Source: Dysidea avara (lineage: Eukaryota > Porifera > Demospongiae > Dictyoceratida > Dysideidae). From it: a stretch of DNA of 64,000 nucleotides. The position numbers were made by a program, and so were the translations under genes. This document shows positions 12,761-23,024 of the stretch, one piece after another. The stretch's first letter is position 1; each line of letters begins with the position of its first letter. Below the pieces are notes generated by a model. That model ran no database searches. It saw only the letters and a list, made by a program, of their open reading frames with translations, and was not told where the DNA came from. The DNA lies in assembly GCF_963678975.1 (NCBI RefSeq), contig NC_089275.1, positions 32,797,977-32,861,976 of the forward strand. The letters are read 5' to 3'.

Positions 12761-15700
12761 CCCGGATAAATCATTTCGCACTGAAAACAATTTAGCTTGT
12801 CAAGCTCGTGCGATTATTAACTCGAAGTTGCTATCTGATCATGAGCTACAGGATATACAGCAGCGCCAAAGAGCAGATGATGAACAATTACCAAATGAAA
12901 GTAAACTTGAAACATCCCCGGAGGGCTCATTGCAAATGAGAGATACTTCTATTGATGCTGTGTTGCGTCCTGTGCCATTGGAGGACGAACCAAGTGAGTT
13001 TGTACAGTTAGTGGGCTGTGTGGAGGACTGTTTGTCTGATGTTACTATTACCGAGGAGCTGAAAATTGCGTTTAAGCAGTTACATAGCTGTCTTTTGGAG
13101 ATTGACACTTTGGACCTTGCTGAGAGGCAGGCATTGCCAAAATTGATTGACAACAAAGTTGGTAAGAAGTGGCTACACATGATGAATAAGTGTATAGATG
13201 AATGTGTTCAGAAACAAATTATTTCAATCTCTCAGTGTGATTGTTTAATATATGCAGGTGCAATGGCGGTCATCAGGTTGTCTGGCCAACATGTTGAAAA
13301 AGGTGGGAGGAGGGGTCGACAGGATGTTTGGAAACTCCGTCTGGAGTCACAGATAAAGAAATTTAGAAAGCACATATCACAACTGTTGGCTATCCATCAA
13401 TCTCCTGTGTTAACTGCTCGATTGCGACATTTGAAAGCTCACTTGTTTAAACTCTATCATATAATGGATAACCCAACTTTTTTAATTGCTATAGAAACAT
13501 TGAAACAGAAAGTAACTAGCTTAGCTACTAGAATACGGAGATACCAGACTAGATTACTTAGATTTTGGCAAAACAACACCTTCAGGAGAAATCAGAAAGT
13601 GTTCTATCGCAGTTTTAGTCCTGATTCTAAACATAATTACGTTGGAACTCCTGATAATTTAGACCTGATAACCTTTTGGAAAAGTATTTTTGAACGAAAT
13701 GCTTCTGCTAACTTGGATGGCTCCTGGCTGACGCAATTGAAGGAAAAGTTTAATAAGGAAAATATACTTGATGGAGCCATACCAGCTATAACATCAGAGG
13801 TGTTTGCTGTTGCTATTCGCAAATTGAGGAATTGGGCTTCTCCAGGTCCTGATGGCATCCAGGGATTCTGGTGGAAGCGGTTCTCCTCGGTTCATGACTT
13901 TTTGTGTAGTGACTTTCACAAGTTACTTGTAGGGGACATGGCTATACCTCATTGGTTCCCCATTGGTCGGACCTTGTTAATTCCAAAGTGTCATGATTTG
14001 TCTAACCCCCAGAACTATCGACCAATTACCTGTCTAAATATTGTTTATAAACTATGGACCAGCTGTCTTACCTTTCTAGTATCTCAACATTGTGAACACC
14101 ATCAACGTATCCACCCTGCTCAGAAAGGATGTTGCAGAGGCCAGTATGGATGTGCTGATCACCTTCTATTGACTAATAGTGTATGGCGTCAAGTGAGATG
14201 TAAAAACAGATCCCTGGCTGTTGCCTGGATTGATTATAAAAAAGCATATGACTCTGTCCCACACAACTGGCTTCTGGAGTGCATGCGTTTGTTTAACTTT
14301 CCACCTGTACTGGTGGCTTGCTTGGAGAGATTGTTGCCATTGTGGAGGACCACTTTATATTTACAACTACCTAAAAGTGCCACAACACAATTATCCAAAG
14401 TGTCTGTTAAGTGTGGTATTTTTCAAGGAGACACCCTGAGTCCATTGTTATTTTGCTTGGCTCTAAACCCACTTAGTTATTTGTTAGATGCTCTTAAGGG
14501 ATATAAGATGTCTTCAAGGTCGAATTTAACACATCTGATGTATATGGATGACATTAAACTATTTGCACAGAATGATAAGTGTTTACAGCCGCTTATAGAC
14601 ATTGTCAGAAAGTTTTCTGATGACATTCAAATGCAGTTTGGATTCCAAAAATGTGCCAAGATGTCTGCAACCAGAGGGAAAATTGGTCTGACTGGGCCTT
14701 TACCAACTCTAGATAATGTGATTAATGAACTCGATTATGGCCAAACCTATCGATACCTGGGGTTTCCTGAGGCTGGCGGTATTGATCATGCTGCTAGCAA
14801 GTCAATTATAACTACTGAACTTCACAGACGATTGAAACTGGTATGGGGATCTTTGCTTTGTGGGCCACTTAAAGTGCGTGCTACCAACAGCTTTTGCATT
14901 CCGTTGCTCTCTTACGGATTTGGTATTGTTGACTGGACCAAAACGGAGATTGCCCAGTTCGATATCACTGTCCGTAAGGTACTTACTGCTGCCAATAGCC
15001 ATCATCCACGTGCGGCTGTTGAAAGGTTGTACTTGACTCGTAGAATGGGGGGAAGAGGTTTAGTGAACATTGAACAACTTTATCAACGACGTTTGGTTTT
15101 ATTGGCCCACCATCTGCGGGCATCGAGGGATGATCTTGTACAGGCCTGCTGTGAGCTGATGTTGCAGAGTCCCTCACGTAGGTCTGTATTTTCTATGGCT
15201 GATGATGTTGCTTCTTCACTAGCTTTATGTGATGTGTTGAATTTTAGCTCGGACCAGTTAAGGACCGCTGTGGTAACTTCTCAGAGGAAGAAACTTTTGA
15301 ACACATTGTATGCCAAACCATTGCATGGTAAATTCTTTACATGGGTACATTCATCCGTTATTAACACTGCACGTAGTTTTCGATGGTTGCAGTGTTCGAT
15401 GCATGGTGAGTCCGAGAGCAGCATATTTGCTATCCAAGATCAGGTCTTATGTACAAGATCTTATCAGGCCAAAATAATGAAAATACCTGTCCAATCCATC
15501 TTGTGTCGTTTGTGTCAGGAGCATGAAGAGTCAATTCAACATCTGTTATCTGGCTGCCCTGCACTTGCATCAACAAGCTATCTTCGTCGACATGACATGG
15601 TGGGCCGGGTTCTCCATTGGCATCTGAGTAAGTGTTTCAAGTTACCATTATCTGCTAAGCACTGGTATGACCATCAGCCCTTGCCGGTGGTTGAGAATGA

Positions 15701-16311
15701 TTCTGCAAAGGTCCTATGGGACTTTAGTTTACAAACTGATGGTCATGTTCCTTCGAATCGACCTGACCTTGTACTGTTCCTGAAACATGAACATAGAATA
15801 ATGTTTTTTGAAGTATCTTGTCCTGCGGACGTTAATGTACCTAATAAGGAGCAGGAGAAACTAACCAAATACCAACCACTTATCCGGGAGTTTTCTGAGT
15901 GTCATGGTCAGCCTGTTAGCATCATACCTGTTGTTTTTGGTCATTCAGGTGTGGTATCAGTTAATCACACCTGGCTGTTTCTGTCAGTTAGGATTACTTG
16001 AAGCAAATCCCAAATTACAATGAGAACTTGTTTAATAGCCTCCAGAAAGCTGCTATCTTGGGGACCGTAAACATCTTAACATCTTTGAACATTGGCTGTA
16101 CTTAGGCTTATGCTTGTATTGTCATTGTATTTCTGTACATACTGTACATGTGTGTCAATTCATTTGAATGAAAAGTAGTAGTAGTAGTAGTAGAAGTAGC
16201 AGTAGCAGTAGCAGTAGCAGTAGCAGTAGCAGTAGTAGCAGTAGCAGTAGTAGCAGTAGCAGTAGTAGTAGCAGTAGTAGCAGTAGTAGGAGCAGTAGCA
16301 GTAGCAGTAGC

Positions 16312-16373
<62 letters not shown>

Positions 16374-19300
16374 CAGTAGTAGTACCACTACAGTAGTAGT
16401 AGCTATAAATTAGACTAATGGAATCCATAGTTTACCGTACATCACTGCATATGCTGGTTGCTTCTTTTTGATATTACCATGCTCACTTTACAATTGCGGC
16501 ATCTTGTTTGTGCTGTCTTTAATCTTCGATGTTTGCTCACAAAACTCACCTCACAACCTGACCAAAATTTGAGCTCGCATGTTCAATTGTGACCAAATTT
16601 TGGAAAATCACCCATATGGGTGCATTTGACACCTAAAATATTTAATGATCAAATTAAAAACCTTATAGTGCAAATCTATTATTTTGTTGATGGTTATAAC
16701 TTGTAGGCCATTCTTAATACCTTAAATTACAAGAAAATTCTTGAAATGTTTTTAAAATTGTACCCTACTCTTATTAACAACCCACTAAACATGAAGATTC
16801 TAATTATTTCATGCATGCCCATATGGGTGACTTTCCAAAATTCAGTCACAATTGCAAACTTATGTTACAGGTACTTATGAATGCAACTGAGGAAACTGGA
16901 TGCTGCTTTAATGCTTTCGTTGCTGCCACCAGTGGTTATAGGTGAGCAGTATTGATTATACATGTATGTTTTTTAGTTTTGTACATTATACCCAAACTAG
17001 TGAAGATGTCCGAGATCAAATTGAATATGCAATTCTCACAAGAGAGATATATCCTCTTTGTAACGTTGAATCAGCTGGATTCTGTGAGGGTGTAAGTGTA
17101 TAATATTAAAATGTAGCACACATGCAAAGAATTAAAATTATGTTTTTTTGTGTGCAGGTGCCAGGTCCACAAGTTACTAGCGATGCTGAGAGATGCGTTA
17201 CAACTTCCAATAATTTCTTTGCTTACAATGATACCTGTTTGAGCAACTTCCTCACGTTGAGTGAAGGATCTTCAACTAGTGAAATATCAGATACAGCCTT
17301 TGATATTTGCACAAACTGTCGAAGCCGTTTGAGTGGGTTTGGTAAATATTTACAGCAATGCCGAGTGTATGATGATGATGATGACGATGACGATGATGAT
17401 GATGTGTGTTGATTGTGTTGTAAACAGTAGAATTTTCTGCTAATAGGAATGTTGGTAATAAAAATCATGCAGCAATAATTCATACAGCTTTGTTTCAGTG
17501 CTATTCTTTTATCATAGTCATCACACAGCCCAAATGCAGCGCAATTCTTTAAGAAATTCTGAATTTTAAAAGCTTGTAACTGGTGCCCATATACATAGCT
17601 TTTGTGCAACTGGTCATGTATATAATTATACAGTGGAACCCCTCTAAGACAGACACCATTGGGGAAATGAAATAATTATGTCCTTTATTGGGGGTGTCCT
17701 TATTTAAGGGGTTTTCTAAAATTTTTAAATAATCAGTTTTAAAGCATGAGACTAGACCAAGTGGCGAAGCAAGATGGGTTATGGAACCATGTGAACCAGA
17801 TATGATTAGTTTAATAGCAACAGAAGTGATGTTATTGAACATGGGTTACCTATGGTATGTGGCCTCTACTACACTATCCAGACAATTAGGCACCACAAAA
17901 ATTTTATACATGCTCCCATAAAAATTTCTCCAGATTACTCTGTATTTGATTAGTAATCAAGATGGTTGGCTGGCTATACAGATTATGAGTGAGTAGTTTA
18001 TCCTGTAGTGCAGTTTATTCTTAAAGTGTACCATGAAGCTACTATTTTCAGAAGACCTGGCACCTGGGTAAGAACATTAACAGCAGTACTTGTATATGCA
18101 TTCATATGGCTTCTCATAACTTCAGTACTTTATCTCGCACTTAACACAAATTTGTAGAATGGGCAATACAGAGACAGTGCTTTCTGCATTAAATGATGTT
18201 GTTCGACTGACAAAGAACCTTTGTTACTTGTGTTCGCAATTAGTGAGGTGTTGTACTGTAGTGCTTGCCATGTCTGGGAATTGTGCAGTGTCCGGTTTAC
18301 GGAATAGAGAGGTGTCCACTATTAAAGCGGAATAATACACACAGGTATTGGTAGTTGCATTTAGGGCTTTATTAATTGTCCGTTATAAAGAGGCTGTCCA
18401 CCATTCAGGGGTGCCCGTTAAGAGGGCTTCCACTTTATGATGTGCACTGTATATTTAGTGTACAGTATTTCTTAGCAATCATCAAAATTAATGTTTCCAT
18501 AAAATATGATTACATTGAATAGGACGATGATGATGATTACATGGACGTACCGAATTTAATTACTGGCACGCTTTGTAGACTGGATACTACCAACACAAGT
18601 TGCTATTCTCGTATTATGACTAATTCCCAATATTTCTCTGTGGCTGCTGCATTTGTAAGTGTTAGATTAATTCATATTGGCATACATGATATTACTGAAG
18701 TCATAATAACTGAAGGAACACAATATGTGACCTGGTCTGACAAAACCAGTCTTTCCAATTAGCACAACTTGACAACTCATAACTAGTCTTCAAGTTACAA
18801 GTAGATTCATTAAAAAGAAGTTATGACCTACCAAATATGGATATTTGGAAAAGCTATCAGACTGATTTTGTGAAATTGGGTCACACATGTGGTTTTGCAG
18901 TGTATATAGCAGGAAAATTAGTTGTACGAAGCTTTGGTGAATTCCCCAGAATAGCAAGAAAAAGTTGGCGAATTTAAATATTATAGCTAATACAGATTTG
19001 TCTTGGATGAAACATTTGGCAAAACACCACTCACTTGCAAACTTCGCCTAAGTATACTGCTAAACTTTCCTGTTACATGGTATATATATACATAGCTGAT
19101 AGCAAACTTTGGATTAATATTAATATTGCACAGCAGCCTATATAGTTCTATTATTTATATACACCACTTCTTATGTATACTGTAGCTAATGCATTTATGT
19201 GTGCAGCAGTTACAGTGTAATTATTGTTCATAGGATGATGATGGTGAATGTGAATCTGTGGAAGATGAGGAATGTTCTGCTGAATGCCAACAGGTAAAGC

Positions 19301-21929
19301 AGTTATGTTTCTGAACCATATGTCACAGTCACAAGGGAAATTATCATTCCTAACTTCACCATAGCATGTAGATCTGTAGGGATTGTTTTATTGCTATACA
19401 AGCTGTTCAGGTTTGTGGGTAGCCCGTATGGTAACCAGCTGCATGGTTACAAGAATTCATGGGTTGGTCTGAAGGCTATGGATAATAGCTTCATGGTTAC
19501 AAGAATTCATGGGTTGGTCTGAAGGCTATGGATAATAGGAGGTGGGAGGGCAGTTAAAGGTTTATCTCTAAATTGCATGTGCTAATAGGCACTGTATTAA
19601 TTTATTTTTTTATACTTGCAGTTCCTTCAAACCAATTTTAATACCCTTGGCTGCTGTCTAGCAGAGTTTGGGAGATCTCTGCTGTAAGTTCATTTACTGT
19701 ACTTAACTTGTTTGCCATATGTGACTAAATTCTTATCCTCCACTTTTTTACATTACCTGCTTGCTTAATTTCAGCTTTGTTTGTGCAAGGTGTTGAGAGT
19801 GCTTTCTAAAGAAGCATTCTTTATGCCAAAAGTATTATAACAGTTAAACTGCCACTATTATATAACACCAGTACTGTATTAAGCTGTTTAAGTAGTCAAA
19901 AAGTAATGTATTACACAGATTAGATACTCATGTTGTAAATTCACTGCTTACCAACAATGAAAACTACCTGTGCAGGATGACATTGGAGTGACTACTGTAA
20001 TGTGACTGTGCTAGGTCATGTCTCACAGAGTGAATATAAAATCGTGGTAAATATATAGCTAGGGTTTCTGGGATGCAATGGTACTATCATTTTTTTTCTT
20101 TTATTACTACCAATAATAAGATTGTTTCTGGAAGTACTTAATCAAACACTCATACTTATAAATGTATTGACATTAACATTAATGCAGCCACCACTTTTGA
20201 TCGTACAACCTTTTAATCCTGGATTTTTGGGGAGTAGAATTCTTTTTTGCACAGCTTGGCTGTATTCATAATTATGTAGACCGTGCTTTTGAGCCACAGT
20301 GAAAGCTGGAGTTCGTTACACTCAAATCATGTTAGCAAGATTATGATAATACAGGATTATGTTGAGGCTTGAAGGCTGATTGTTAAACAGTATTTTGAAT
20401 TTCCTGACTGCTGTACTTGAATAGGTGACAGTCACTATAGCTGTATTAGGGTATCTTGTAAATAATCAGTTGTAATTTCTAATTCTTTAATTACATTTTA
20501 GTAATGCATGCATGATATGTTCATTATTTTCTTTCTTTGGGTGCATGGAATGCTCATTTTAATTATAAAGTTATAATTTATATCCTGGGGTGTAATGCTT
20601 GACGTTTAATTTTCAGGATGAAAGCAGCATATTTTGCACAAGCCGAGCATAAAATTAATATAATTAGTTAAAAAGTATTGGAGTGCAGTTTAAACTACTA
20701 TTAGACCACAGCAAGATGAAATACTTCAATTTCATTGGCTGTTTACAGCTATCTGAATCCTGTAGATCCCTTGTTTATGTCTCAGCAGATCCCTGTCTCT
20801 GGGGCGATACAAAACACGGCAATTACGCATCTGTAACATTGGTAATGCATAGACATTTAATCGTCATTTAACTGGATAGCAAGTGCCATTACAAGTTACA
20901 GGGAGGTGTATTGGGCTTGTTTCTACTAATCAACATTACATTTCTCATGTCACAAGCAGCTGCGAAGGTAAAACAAACAGCAGCAAAGGTACAGCAGACA
21001 TTAAAACACCAGGTTCTACGGAATTTAGAACCCCACATGCAGACCCTATAGTAGCGCCCTCACTTACGACAACACACGGCCTTTCAGGTTTATAAATTCC
21101 GTAGAACCCTGTATTTCGATGTCTAACTATTATGTATATACATATATTTCTTTTATACACTCATTTGGTATTTTAATGAAGCTAACTTAAATTTGTGCAT
21201 AATTGTATTTTCAGAGGCTCTCAGGAGTTGAACAAAATTTCATCATTATGCAATGTTCCACTCAGTTCCACAAGATGTGAAGTAAGTAGCTGCATAATCC
21301 TCCTACTGTATTGACCAGTTACATTATAAATCCATGCCAAAACAGCCATTTAATAAGCTGGTTGCTAGGGATGCCACAATAGTTGTGACATATTGTGACA
21401 TAAAATCTCATGACATAGTATGTCATGGCCCATTTATGTCATGACAGAGAAATAGCACATAAATTTGGTTACTTTGGTATACAAATTTAAATATTGGGAC
21501 CAAAAACTATGTGTATTATACTCTTGAAAGTATAGAAGTTTTGTCGAAATCACCAAAGGGAATATGTTTTGCTAGATTTTTTCTAGAGCAAGTTGTGTTG
21601 TGACATATGTATGATATATCGTGACATAAATGCTTGTGACATATGACATAAACATTTCTATGTCATGGCATTCCTACTGGTTGCAGCCTTGAGAGTTTAT
21701 TATAAATCAGTGGTGGGAGCCATGAAATTGTTTCAGTACAGTACTACATTTTTAAAGCCTCACTTTTTGTACTGTATGTATATGTGACCGGATAATGATG
21801 AAATGGTTCATTATGGATATATTTTATTGTTTTTCACTGTAGCAAATTGGTGGTGGCGGAGCTGATATGGTGAAGGGACTTGGACTAATAACTCTGCTGT
21901 TGTTTACAGTAATAGCTATGCTCATCTAA
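12011..21929 (+). CDS. Spliced gene: Cys-rich acidic surface protein, 5' end unresolved
   Basis: Exons inferred from splice sites with consistent phase: possible 12011-12092, then 12147-12200, 16871-16941, 16977-17091, 17158-17403, 18523-18654, 19234-19293, 19622-19683, 21215-21281 and 21843-21929 (stop TAA). The product has paired Cys motifs: CSEEC then GCCFNAF in one half, CSAEC then GCCLAEF in the other, each followed by a PLCNV or SLCNV exon. It ends GGGGAD plus ~18 hydrophobic residues, which fits a GPI-anchor signal or C-terminal membrane segment. Asp tracts from GAT repeats sit at three exon edges. I do not recognise the family. The signal peptide and first exons are not identified, and the donor at 17404 (GTGTGT) is weak. 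The retrotransposon at 12.8-16.0 kb lies in the 4.7-kb intron. Confidence 0.55.
12290..12760. repeat. (TAG/CAG)n microsatellite, 5' side of retrotransposon
   Basis: About 470 bp of TAG units with interspersed CAG and a few TAGGAG/GAAG variants. The TAG phase shifts at about 12341 and 12463. From 12462 onward the AGT/AGC phase is open and in frame with the reverse transcriptase, giving a serine run of about 100 codons. Minus-strand poly-Leu and poly-Tyr frames are artefacts of this repeat. Confidence 0.95.
12761..16176 (+). mobile_element. Non-LTR retrotransposon (RLE class) inserted in (TAG)n
   Basis: The element begins abruptly after TAGTAGTAG with CCCGGATAAATC and ends with GAATGAAAAG before another TAG array. 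It has no poly(A) tail, encodes one large ORF, and has a ~170-bp 3' UTR. Absence of poly(A), a single ORF and a restriction-like endonuclease are hallmarks of the R2/R4/NeSL group. Dong (R4 clade) of silkworm is a known relative type that targets (TAA)n repeats. Whether the 5' end is complete is unknown; the exact borders within the repeat are ambiguous by a few bases. Confidence 0.85.
12762..16001 (+). CDS. Reverse transcriptase with C-terminal restriction-like endonuclease
   Basis: A single intact open frame makes the enzyme for target-primed reverse transcription. Numbering from codon 12828: N-terminal region without recognised domain (1-270); RT fingers and palm with SPGPDGIQG, LIPKCHDLSNPQNYRPI, KKAYDSVPH, GIFQGDTLSPLLF and catalytic YMDD at 572-575; thumb (~640-800); CX2CX8HX4C knuckle at 893-910; then RPD at 978-980 with Glu 995 in FFEVSCP and KY further on, matching the PD-(D/E)XK-like RLE. 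The first in-frame ATG is at 12936, and the frame is open upstream through the poly-Ser microsatellite to 12462. So the start is uncertain and the 5' end may be truncated. No stop or frameshift was seen, which suggests a young copy. Confidence 0.93.
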   Translation, partial: PDKSFRTENNLACQARAIINSKLLSDHELQDIQQRQRADDEQLPNESKLETSPEGSLQMRDTSIDAVLRPVPLEDEPSEFVQLVGCVEDCLSDVTITEELKIAFKQLHSCLLEIDTLDLAERQALPKLIDNKVGKKWLHMMNKCIDECVQKQIISISQCDCLIYAGAMAVIRLSGQHVEKGGRRGRQDVWKLRLESQIKKFRKHISQLLAIHQSPVLTARLRHLKAHLFKLYHIMDNPTFLIAIETLKQKVTSLATRIRRYQTRLLRFWQNNTFRRNQKVFYRSFSPDSKHNYVGTPDNLDLITFWKSIFERNASANLDGSWLTQLKEKFNKENILDGAIPAITSEVFAVAIRKLRNWASPGPDGIQGFWWKRFSSVHDFLCSDFHKLLVGDMAIPHWFPIGRTLLIPKCHDLSNPQNYRPITCLNIVYKLWTSCLTFLVSQHCEHHQRIHPAQKGCCRGQYGCADHLLLTNSVWRQVRCKNRSLAVAWIDYKKAYDSVPHNWLLECMRLFNFPPVLVACLERLLPLWRTTLYLQLPKSATTQLSKVSVKCGIFQGDTLSPLLFCLALNPLSYLLDALKGYKMSSRSNLTHLMYMDDIKLFAQNDKCLQPLIDIVRKFSDDIQMQFGFQKCAKMSATRGKIGLTGPLPTLDNVINELDYGQTYRYLGFPEAGGIDHAASKSIITTELHRRLKLVWGSLLCGPLKVRATNSFCIPLLSYGFGIVDWTKTEIAQFDITVRKVLTAANSHHPRAAVERLYLTRRMGGRGLVNIEQLYQRRLVLLAHHLRASRDDLVQACCELMLQSPSRRSVFSMADDVASSLALCDVLNFSSDQLRTAVVTSQRKKLLNTLYAKPLHGKFFTWVHSSVINTARSFRWLQCSMHGESESSIFAIQDQVLCTRSYQAKIMKIPVQSILCRLCQEHEESIQHLLSGCPALASTSYLRRHDMVGRVLHWHLSKCFKLPLSAKHWYDHQPLPVVENDSAKVLWDFSLQTDGHVPSNRPDLVLFLKHEHRIMFFEVSCPADVNVPNKEQEKLTKYQPLIREFSECHGQPVSIIPVVFGHSGVVSVNHTWLFLSVRIT
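16174..16385. repeat. (TAG/CAG)n microsatellite, 3' side of retrotransposon
   Basis: About 210 bp of TAG units with alternating CAG, followed by TACCACTACAGTAGTAGTAG. Its composition matches the 5' array, consistent with one original array split by insertion. Poly-Ser, poly-Leu and poly-Thr frames here are artefacts. Confidence 0.95.
16584..16854. mobile_element. Small MITE, CAATTGTGAC ends
   Basis: The left end reads CAATTGTGACCAAATTTTGG, followed by a block ending CACCCATATGGG. The right end is its near complement ending GTCACAATTG. It is 271 bp, non-coding and intronic. The ends resemble those at 30539-31174 (TTGTGACCCTATTTTGG), so the two may be related families. Confidence 0.75.
17631..18435. 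mobile_element. TA-flanked MITE/remnant, CAGTGGAA ends
   Basis: The left end is CAGTGGAACCCCTCTAAGAC, the right end the diverged complement of AAGTGGAAGCCCTCTTAACG, each next to TA (17629-17630 and 18436-18437). Additional inward copies (GGGTGTCCTTATT, GAGGTGTCCACTATTAAAG) repeat the terminal theme. This resembles Tigger/pogo-type ends. It lies in an intron of the Cys-rich gene. Confidence 0.65.
21366..21676. mobile_element. hAT-type MITE with 8-bp TSD CTGGTTGC
   Basis: The termini TAGGGATGCCA and TGGCATTCCTA are flanked by perfect CTGGTTGC duplications (21358-21365 and 21677-21684). The inside is filled with TGTGACATA / TATGTCATG motifs. It lies in the last intron of the Cys-rich gene. Confidence 0.9.
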
Positions 21930-22664
21930 CTTACTATGCCTACAAGCGACTGTGTTGGCTGTATAATTACCACTAGGTATTGTACATGCACATTTGTTAT
22001 TTAGGAACACATACAAGCAACAAGTTTAGCATTTAGTATATTTTTGTAATGTTACACACTAACTTTTGTTTTTTTGTTAGCTGACGTACCACAGATTGGC
22101 AAAACATGCAGATTGTATAGACATCAATATAGTTATTGTTGTACTGTATTACCGCAGTCAACTCAGTGGTGCACAGATCTAGGTGTTTGAAAAGATAGTT
22201 TTGGAAATTGTAACCAGTACCTGAATCAGTAGTAATCAATGTTTGCGAAGTGGGGAGTCTGGGAGTATGCTCTGAAAGAGATTTTGTGATATATCGATTT
22301 TGGAAGTATGAGATGGCATCTTAGACTATTTTAAGTGTATATATATGGTTCAAGCAATTAAGCTTCTGAAACTTCTGCTGAGTATGAGAGAGTAGAAAAT
22401 TAAGTGGCTATCTATAGCCTTTGCTATGTGATTTGGCATTATCAAAATATGGGCATTCCTGATTGAGTACATTTTTAAACTATAAAAATACCACACAATG
22501 TAAGCTAGCCATTTGTAATATATGCAGCTGACAATAAGACCTTGGTATTTGTTTTACAGGAATTATATATGTAATGGTTGTAACACGGGCATGAGGGCTT
22601 TGCCTGATATGTATGCCAGAGGGCATACATATAAGGCAAAGCTCGAATACCCTGTGCTACAGCT
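21930..22664. other. 3' flank of the Cys-rich gene, otherwise empty
   Basis: This would contain the 3' UTR of the upstream gene. I saw no canonical AATAAA close to the stop and no further gene. A small palindrome around CATACATATAAGGC / GCCTGATATGTATG lies near 22600-22640. Confidence 0.4.
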
Positions 22665-23018
22665 AATCTAATCAAAAACAGCCAAGCTGTAAAAAAAAAA
22701 AAAAAGTGTGGCCCCCAAAAAGGCCATGGTGAAAAAAGATGTGAAATCCAAGGTGGCAGCAAGGAAATGGCTGTGATGGTAGGTTAATGGTAAAAATTTT
22801 AATAACGAGTCATGACAATTCAGGTGAATTTGTGTTGCCTCCTCCAAGTTTCACTAGGATACAGCAGCAAATTCACCTGAATTGTCATTATTAATTTTTT
22901 TACCATTAACCTACCATCACAGCCATTTCTTGGCCACCACCTTGGATTTTACATCTTTTTCACCGTGGTCTTTTGGGGGGCTGCACCTTTCTTACGGCTT
23001 GGCTGTTTTTGATTAGAT
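22665..23018. mobile_element. Foldback MITE, family A, copy 2
   Basis: Ends ATCTAATCAAAAACAGCC and GGCTGTTTTTGATTAGAT. The arms contain GGCCCCCAAAAAGGCCATGG and AATGGCTGTGATGGTAGG and fold back over most of the length. An A-run and poly-T tract explain the Phe-rich false frame. Confidence 0.85.
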
Positions 23019-23024
23019 ATCACT

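Noticed and set aside
12280-12790. Minus-strand poly-Leu / poly-Tyr open frames of about 165 codons
   Set aside because: They are direct translations of the TAG/CAG microsatellite and have no other sequence content.
16108-16428. Open frames of poly-Thr, poly-Leu and poly-Ser
   Set aside because: Translations of the 3' microsatellite.
20618-20671. Additional exon of the Cys-rich gene after TTTTCAG at about 20617
   Set aside because: No usable donor before a stop, and the exons at 19622-19683 and 21215-21281 already join in phase.
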